Part shown: in pieces, positions 56,434-64,000 of the stretch | Position numbering within the stretch: the stretch's first letter is position 1 | Layout of the letters: each line of letters opens with the position of its first letter | Assembly: GCF_026914185.1 (NCBI RefSeq) | Contig: NC_070568.1 | Location: forward strand, 5,849,501-5,913,500 | Source: Puccinia triticina | Taxonomy: Eukaryota > Basidiomycota > Pucciniomycetes > Pucciniales > Pucciniaceae | Length of the DNA: 64,000 bases | Direction: 5' to 3' | Translations under genes and position numbers: made by a program | The notes under the pieces: generated by a model | The model's database searches: none | Told to the model about the DNA's origin: nothing | The model's input: only the letters and a program-made list of their open reading frames with translations

Positions 56434-59400
56434 TCAGCTGCCATGTAACCTTGGCCCACTGCTGCTTCGATGATGAGGGTCAGATGCGGGACCAGGAGGA
56501 TGGCCTAAGTAGGAAGAAGAGGATGCGGCGATATTGGCGAGTGCGGATTGGGGTAGTGGCGGAGGTGCGGGATGGTGGTGGTTGCTGCTCGATAGGTTCC
56601 GGCGCGAAAGACCAGCTCCGTTGTTCTTGGCTCGTTGAGCGCTGCTGGTCGATTGACTTTTCTGTTGCGCATTCACTGAAACCATCGTCGAGATTTGTTG
56701 TTGCAAGAAATCGGTCGTTCCCGGCCTGATAGTAGCAGTGTAAAGTGTAAAAAAGCGGGAAAGAAACCAACCCGTCAGAATCCCACTTATTTTTCCAAAA
56801 GATCGAGGAGAGAGCAAATTTGTGCATACCTCAACCTCAAGATCCTCATAATCAATTCAGAGCTAATAGTCTCATGATCCAGCTTTTTTTTGTCAGCCTT
56901 ACGCTTCCGGATAGTGCCCAGATTCCTTTGTTGGTATACCGATTTGTTCCTGGACACCGACTGGTTAGTGGTCGTCTCCTTTCGTAGCTGCTGTTGCATC
57001 GCTCGAACACACTCTTCCATCCTTTGTTTTTCAAATTTAAATTAATGTCATCATCAATCATTTCCTTGACGAAAGATTGATTGAGCGAAAAGATCAAGTG
57101 AGTGTGCCGGTTGGTTGACTTACAAAGAATCAGTATGTTGGTCATAGAAAAACCCAATTGACCATATCTCTTTGTACTTTTGATTATGTAGATCTTCGAT
57201 GGGAACACCTTCGCCATCAGCATGAAAGAAATTGGTGAGGAACTGAAATTTCATAGTCAATTTTTCGAGCTCGATAAAATGAAAGCGAATATGCGGTGAT
57301 GGAAAACAGTAAGGACGAGACGAACTTTCAACCACTTCAAGACGATATCCACTTCTTTCCCACTCAAAGCTCTCATCTCTGATGGCTGATCGGACAGAGG
57401 AGGCAGGAGCAAGGAATCGATGATCGACAGGATTTCCTTCCAAAGTTTAGCCATCACCAACTGTCCAGCTTTTTTATATGAATTCAGCATAGAAGAAAAA
57501 TCAGGATAAGAAGGGCGATCAATTAAATAAACTAGATAAAAAGCAAACCTTTTTCGCTCAATGAGTTCCGAAGAGTGGACATGCATTGATCCAAGTACTC
57601 AAAGAGATCGGCAATAGCGGCCTCGATATCAGCGTCGGTGAGACCCTTAGGGCCTTTGGTCCTAGGATTCTCAACGGGGGTGACGTTATTATTGAGATTA
57701 GCGATGATCATTTCGTCCTTGGGCAATGGGATCTCCTGTTCTCGGGTCGAATTGGCCACTGAGCGCCATAGCCCGGCTCCATAACTCGTCACTTTCGATA
57801 GGTCTATATCAAGTTTCGTCGACATCTTCGTTATCTCTATCCCTTTCATCATCAGGCCTGGTGTGGAGACTAGTTTCTTCAGCGTCGAATGCGACAGGTA
57901 GTATCGAATAACTGGTGAGATCTACTCAATGAACCGAAGCTGTCATTTTAGAAATTGTCTTTCTTCTATAGAGATACAGAAATTGATGTTAACAGGCTGG
58001 CGCACTACTACTCACCTTATCAATAATCATCCGAACCATATCCGTCTCGGCCCGCTTGAGCGATCGAAAAGCTCTGCCGAAATGAAACTGGACGTCATCC
58101 TTCTCGCCCTCCATGCTTACGCGGAGCAAGACCCTTCCCCGGGTGTCGAGGTCCAACAATAGATCGTGGGCCAAGAAGTCGTTAAATTCTTTAGGGTTGA
58201 GGTGAAGGAAGGCACGTCCAACATAGTCATGCTTCTCCATCAAGTTACGTTTGTAGATCGTCGCGGCCAGCCAGAGGGAGCCCTTGACTGAAATATCGAA
58301 AGTCTCGTTCCAGGTTGGCGAAGCGCTCTCGTATACTGTCCGCGTCTTCGCCACCCGGTTCCCCTTCTCATCACTCAGCGTCAGGAATGGATCCATCTTG
58401 TGCACATGGCCGTCCGCTCCGACTAGGCCCTCAGCCATCACCACTTTCACGGTGAACAAGTAGCTCGACGCGGCCAGCACATTCTGCCCCGTGGGCGCAG
58501 GCTCGTATTCATGGATGATCCGGGCCACGTTGTCCGCGTCGATCGTGTTGTACATCTTGTCCAATAAGACTCGCGCCGCTTCGACATTGTTCAACTTGAC
58601 ACAGGACTTGGATTCCAACGCCTCTCTTCAGTCCTCTGACTGAGTCGAACTACACAAAATTGAATCTACTTACCGATTCCTGGAATTGAAACGCTTCCGG
58701 CTTCTTGTCTCCTTGAACAACCAGCCTTGCACGCGTCCAGATCGCCGACCGGTTGGCTTCCCGATCCGCATCCGTATTAGCTTTGGGAAACATCTCCTCA
58801 ACAAAAGATTCTTCGATGATCCCAGAATACTGTTCAATCGATTTACTAATAATCTGAAAAAAATGAACCAAATTTCGATCAGAAAGAACGCAGTTCATGA
58901 AAAAATAATCTTCTTGGAATGATTGGCAGAATGAGAAGCGAAGACGCACTCGAGAGAGCTTGGTCATAAATTTCGCGTTGTGGTATTCGTTAGGCCATTT
59001 AAGTTTCTGAATGAAGTCTACGGCGGAGCAACAGGAGTCCATGAGATCGATGATCGAGGAACTATGCGAGTCGTTTCCTTCGGGCGAAAACTAAGCATTT
59101 GTCATCAAGATGATCAGTTTCCATCAAAAAAATTCACCATCAAGTATGGTGTGAAAAGCTACCTTGTCAGCTTTGATCGCAGATTCGACCCATCCTTTCG
59201 TCTTTTTTTCCGCCGCCTCAAGCCAGTTCTGGACGTAAGGAAAGAACCACTCGTCGATCGGGATGACCAATGGTGCGCTAATACACAAATACATCACCAA
59301 GCAATGCGGGTCAGCAAAAGATGAGTAGGGGGCCGTTCAAGCATCCAATATGTCAGTATACGAAAGAAGAAATTACTTTGGGTTGCACATATTGTGTTTC

Positions 59401-61996
59401 TTTTCGATTTCTATCAAAGTACGGTAGAGATCCAGGACATCGGCGTCGTTAAATCTCGGACTATCAGTCGGGTTGACAGCGGAGCCGGGTGGGAGATGAG
59501 GATTGACGGGCAGGGGTGGAGGGGGAACGAGAATTTGTTTCATTGACTCAAGATCTTGGACGAGGTTTTGGCAGAGTTTAGCAAGATAGATGGCAACAAG
59601 ATCAATGCGATCCAAGACGGGCTGTTTGAACTTCTTGTTGATCCGATTCGAGCCGCTGTTGATCCAAGCGGCCAGGTCAAGGAAGGGTACGATATCGTTC
59701 GGGCGGTCGGCGGAGAAGATCTCGGTGGACTTGAAAGTGTAGAGTCGGTCGTAGAGCTCGGTGATCGCCTCCGTAAACTCTCTGAATCGCTGATCTAAAT
59801 CTGTAATCATTTTGAACGGCTCAGACTCGTAAATCGAGATCAGACACTCTAGGGCATTGGGTAGGTCTTCGCATCGATTGGAATCCAAGATTGATTCAGT
59901 TGCCTCGTATATGCGGCGGAGGAGGGTATCAAACAAGCTAGACATCGTTTTTTTCATAATCATTTTCTTTGTAGGGGGTGAAATCATCGGAAGAATCAGC
60001 ATTTAGCCTGGTGAACCTGATTCGATTGATATCTTATTAAAGTATATACCAAAGTAGCCTACATCACGAGTTGCCCAGCCATCAAACTTGAGTTCTTCCA
60101 TGACCCTAAACACGTCGGTCAGAGCTTCGGTAACACAATCAATGATCGGGATTTCTTCCTCTTCGAATTTGCGACAGATTGCAGAGAAGAAGACCGCGAC
60201 TTGGAAAGGGGTCATCAATCTCCATCGAAACGCGCACTGTTCAAGTAGATCCAGATGACGGGTCGATAGGATCTTCAAGGAGACTTCCTCATCCTCTGCA
60301 AGACTTTTCATCGACTCGAGGTCATAGTCTAGGCATTGGTCCATCAAAGCTCTGTACTGCTGGATCGGATTGGGTGGGATATACACGAACTGGGTCGTCG
60401 AGAGCTCTTCGGCGCTATAGGATAAGCTGAAATCATCTGCCCGCCGGTCTCCATCCAGATTTTCGTCCCATTCTAGAACTTGGTTCAGACTATCCAGTGG
60501 ATGAAGATCAGAAGACAAGAGGTTCCCAGCGCTGGAGACTGACTCTGGTCTCAAGAGTGAGTTCCGTTGACTGCTATTCTCACCTGGGCCCGCAAAGTAA
60601 CCTAGACTGGAGCCAGATTCGAATCCGGAGGTGTGATCCCGGGTCAAGGTCGATGGAGAACTCTCATTATCTTTGGGATTACTTCCGACCAGTATAAAGT
60701 CATCCTGTGGGGTTTGGCTGAGGGTTGGGGTCGAGTAAGTCTTTGATCGGGCCAGGTCTGGATTCGCTCTGATCATCTGTAACATCGCATGCTGGATCTG
60801 AGCTAATTCTTTCGTTCGCCATTCCCGGTATCCATCATCTGAATCAAAATCCGCCCGTCGACCGGGGAATCGACACTGTTGGGCGATATTTGCCATACAG
60901 AGCTTGAAGTCATCAAAGGCTGCCTATTCATACAAGTGAGAGGAAGGGGAAACACGAATGAGATCACTATTTTTTTTTTTTGGTTATCATGAGAATGCTG
61001 AGGATGAATGAATCACTGGAACAGAGGAAGCTGAAGATCTCGGACCTTCTCTGAACAATTTTTTCTGATGTTATTCAAATCTTTCTGTAGCTGAGAGTCC
61101 GAGATGGCGAAGAGAGAGCCGATGGTCTTGACGGTAGGCATGTCGTGTATGCTATGACTGATTATCCAGGGGGATGGAGCAGCAGAGCTTTCGGCGGGCG
61201 AGTTGAGGGCGGTGCTGGATGGTGAGGGCAGTTTGCGTGAGTCAGGGTTTGAGGGGGACGGGTCGTTGGCAGTTGAAGAGGGTGGTGCTAGTTTGGCTGC
61301 ATAACTGTCGAGGCGAGTCATAAGTTCTTGAGGGACGCTCTTGAGTTCTTTTGATCGGAGACAGTCCCGAATGATGGTCACGAAGACTCCGACCTGCGAG
61401 TTCAGATGGGTCTTCCACTCGTCTCCTTCTAGCCGTTTCCTCAGTACGCCCGTGGCAGTGGTGACGAAGAGTAGGATGAGAGCCTCGATGTTCCGATTCT
61501 CTTTGAGCTGTTTTAGATAGTAGTCCTGGGTGTAGGTGCCGTAGAAAACGCCGAAGCTCGATCGAAGGAGCAGGTCTTGGTAGTTTTTGTCGGTCCCCTT
61601 GGCGATGGCCTCGATTCTGACCTTGAGGACCTTGACGAGGTCTTTGGGGAACTTGACGCTCTTCTCTGACTTGGATGAGCCCGATCCATCCTTGAAGACA
61701 TCGGCGATCGAGAAGATGGTGTTTGTCCAGGTTTCGGCCTGATGACGCAGATGGGGGCGGTGCTGATGGCCATGATGGGATTTGGAGTGGGTTGAGCCTG
61801 AGGCCTGTAGGTTGGAGCTGCTGTTGTTGGTAGTGCTGGTGTTCTCTTCGTTCTTGAGTGCATGTTGGCGGACTGCGGTGAGATAGGCCAGGTAGGCGAC
61901 TCTGAGTGAGAACTGGTAGAGGTCGTCGGCATTCGATTTCCCGGCGGAGAGTCCGGAGAGTGCCGAGAGGGTCGACAGTCTGCTGCGACGAGACAT
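56434..61996 (-). CDS. Munc13/Unc13-like C2 domain protein
   Basis: Fungal relative of Munc13 priming factors (Ync13-type), expected to act in exocytosis or membrane traffic at the plasma membrane. Exons (minus): 61046-61996, 60063-60923, 59377-59966, 59163-59277, 58950-59090, 58674-58853, 58016-58621, 57549-57921, 57326-57468, 57124-57242, 56830-57021 and 56434-56725, giving 1,520 residues. The start ATG at 61996 (MSRRSRLSTL) is preferred over an upstream open stretch. Munc13-homology helices lie in exons 3-6 (APLVIPIDEWFFPYVQNWLE) and 8-10. A C2 domain near residues 1,000-1,100 has MDPFLTLSDEKGNRVAKTRT and ASPTWNETFDISVKG. The tail is Ser/Pro/His-rich. The exon 2/3 junction is uncertain because the frame carries a TAA between them. 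Confidence 0.85.
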
Positions 61997-63311
61997 CGTG
62001 GTTGGCGGAGCTTGGCTGGCTGGGCTGGGCGAGGAGGACTGGAGAGCCAGTGGCACTGGCAGGTGACAGCAGGCGGACCACCCGAGGCACTCAGCCGGGG
62101 AAACGCAATCACTCCCCAACACTCCCAATCCATTGCCATGACTTAAACATGCTTGCAAGAAAGCGCATAGCTGGATTTCATTTCCAAGGGGGAAAAAACA
62201 AACAGGACGGGGGATGATGGGCATGCTTTGATCCTGCGGCCTGGAGCCTGAGGCGCGATGGATTATTCTGCAACAAGCTGAGCATCACCACCCACTCAAC
62301 ATCATCTGCTTTATTCATTCCTAGCAACTCTGTCGAACATCTGCTTGAGTTGCACCACATCCACTGGGGAGTACCTGCTCTACTTATCACTCTATGTCCA
62401 TGAGGGATGTTTGGGTAGACACCTCCGACGTGCAATCAACAAAAGCTCATTCTATCCTAGCAGATGATGTTCCTGATGTCCTTTTTGCATAGCAAGCTTC
62501 AATGTCAAAGGCTTCTTGGGCGAGCTGACCAGTCCCTGAAGGTGATCAGTGTCGCTGAATTGCTGAGACTCTGCGCTGCTGCGGCTCTTACTTGTCAGCC
62601 CATACCTCACAGGACGACAGCTGCTTGACCAGCAAAAGCCTCCCGATGTGAGCCCCATCGAAGGGGCAGCCCCTCAGGGTCTCTGTCTCACAGGGGGGAG
62701 CAATCAGGGAAAGTTCGATGTGAACAAAAAGCCCAATAACAACTGTGACTTGCCTACGGGCTCTTGGCACTGCAGACTGTTGTTTTGCGGCAACAACTCA
62801 ACCGAAATCCTTCGAGCATCGGTGTCACCCATGCAGTTCCGCAAGGTATGTACCACCACCAGCTTGTATGCTCACCCACTCTTACCCAAGAGCAAAATAA
62901 GCGTATGGTTTGGCAGTCAATCAGACGCCTCGCTGACACTGGACTTGGAGGCTGCGACCTCGAAGCCAGCCTTCAAGATCTAGCCCATCAAGCTCATTGC
63001 TGGTTGGAGCGGTGTCGATGATAACAAACTGTAAGTTTTTCATCGCTTGCAAGACACAAACCTCGCCCTCGGTTGGACGATGAAGCGTTGACATTTGATA
63101 CCCATTGTGACACAGATCGCAATGACTCAACAATATTTGACTTCGCAAAGAAAAATGGTGCCCTCATAAAGGCTCCTTTAGCCCGAGGCAGCCTGTTGGC
63201 GGATGTATGATTACTCCTCTCACCTTTCATTGCCCCGCATCAAATATCACGTGGAATCTGTTCTTAATACTGTTGCAAGGATTGTTTATTCCCTTGGTGC
63301 TCAACTTGGCC
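61997..63311. other. intergenic, possible decayed coding pieces
   Basis: Promoter side of the Munc13-like gene, then about 1 kb with several open frames on both strands (62452-63148) that show no recognisable domain. Confidence 0.35.
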
Positions 63312-64000
63312 ATGAGGAACCCACATCGCAAAGACAAACTTAGGACGATATTTAACCCCGGTGCGCTGGTCGTATATGTCGGACTATTGGTACTTGTCTT
63401 GGAAACGCAAGTCCTTTCCAGTCCGACATTAGTGAAAGGGAAGGAAGGAGATGGAAATATCCGTCAAGTCAGTCTGAATCCAGGGATGATCAAGCACCCT
63501 AGTCTTCAATACAATATGAGACGAGAGAAAATATTTATGTAAGTTTGCTTGAGGTATATTATAACTGATAGAATTTCAAACTAATCTTATGACAAATCAT
63601 ATTGATAGGGATATCAAAGACTTCATTGCTGTGTCAGCAGACTTGCTAGATCTACAGAGTGAAGAGGTATCCAAGTTAGAAAATTGGTTGAGGTGAGTTC
63701 TCTTATTATTTATTTTCAAAAAGCAACAACACCAAGACAAAATTTATGCCTTTGTTTTAATTTCCTCAAGGTTAGCGTTGGGCAAAAATAGCCCTGATGA
63801 AGCTTATGAAATCACATCCTTGGTTGATCATGCATTCAATTTTATGAAGGAAAATTGCAAGTGAGTTTTTGTTTCTCCAATTTTGATTGTTTATCTGCAA
63901 ACAATTTCTCAATCATTTATTGAATTTCATGTTCAGTGAGAAATATTTGCATTTGAGTCAAGGGGCCTCTGAATTTCAGGTCAAAAAAATGTGTATGAAG
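63312..64000 (+). CDS. predicted secreted protein, 3' end beyond window
   Basis: Exons 63312-63538, 63609-63692, 63771-63860 and 63937 onward, with good GTAAGT/GTGAGT donors and TAG/AAG/CAG acceptors. Every junction ends phase 2 and keeps the frame. The start at 63312 gives a basic N-terminus (MRNPHRKDKLR), then a hydrophobic stretch GALVVYVGLLVLVLE and a likely cleavage near VLS-SP, a signal peptide or anchor. The mature part is charged and helix-rich (DIKDFIAVSADLLDLQSEEV, LVDHAFNFMKENCK). No known domain. Small multi-exon secreted proteins like this are typical rust effector candidates; function is unknown. Confidence 0.6.

Noticed and set aside
62452..63148. Possible copia-type retroelement fragment
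   Set aside because: Scattered plausible residues only. I could not find an integrase, reverse transcriptase or RNase H motif.

Overview
This is nuclear DNA from a filamentous basidiomycete, most likely a rust fungus (Pucciniales, Puccinia-like). The conserved genes are cut by many short GT-AG introns (about 45-115 nt). The window has a Tet/JBP-like 2OG-Fe(II) oxygenase copy, a Plavaka-type transposase, a Harbinger-type transposase, many short inverted-repeat elements and two predicted secreted proteins. The species assignment is inference from gene content. All exon coordinates were worked out by hand from reading frames and splice sites.

Layout. 0-2.1 kb: AT-rich DNA with microsatellite and minisatellite. 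2.1-5.6 kb: a broken Tet-like oxygenase (+) convergent with a rust-type gene of unknown function (-) that has a frameshift. 5.6-9.0 kb: tandem repeats, a small unknown two-exon gene, and a GC-rich peroxiredoxin-like (AhpC/TSA_2) gene. 9.0-12.4 kb: a Plavaka/CACTA-like transposase pseudogene (-) with a fragment of the Tet-like gene start at its 3' side. 12.4-15 kb: gene-poor DNA with repeats. 15-16.5 kb: a single-pass membrane protein gene (-). 16.5-20.4 kb: gene-poor. 20.4-22.1 kb: malate dehydrogenase (+, nine exons). 23.2-30.6 kb: UTP10/HEATR1 (-, about 16 exons). 30.9 kb: tRNA-Val(CAC). 31.5-34.2 kb: membrane-anchored amidohydrolase (-, nine exons). 34.5-41.4 kb: a repeat field containing a 5.4 kb inverted-repeat transposon with an 8-bp target duplication, holding nested elements. 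41.9-44.6 kb: a predicted secreted protein (+). 44.7-48.1 kb: MITEs and a decayed class V-type myosin motor. 49.1-52.2 kb: a Harbinger transposon (transposase + and DNA-binding partner -), both inactivated. 52.5-55.8 kb: nested palindromes and a MITE. 56.4-62.0 kb: a Munc13/Unc13-like C2 protein (-, about 12 exons). 63.3 kb to the end: the start of another predicted secreted protein (+), running off the window.

The housekeeping genes (MDH, UTP10, Munc13-like, amidohydrolase, tRNA) look intact and sit in moderate-GC islands between repeat-rich, AT-rich DNA. Every transposon-derived gene is broken. Their premature TGA stops share one signature: 10 of the 11 TGA codons found inside otherwise continuous conserved or open frames follow a T, as expected from TpCpG to TpTpG change. 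This suggests a CpG-directed repeat-mutation or methylation-decay process. No proven new multi-gene system is visible. The most unusual structures are the 5.4 kb long-arm transposon, a mirror-ordered 21-bp minisatellite palindrome, a 7-bp-TSD MITE family, and a secreted-protein gene with a repeated exon-intron unit.
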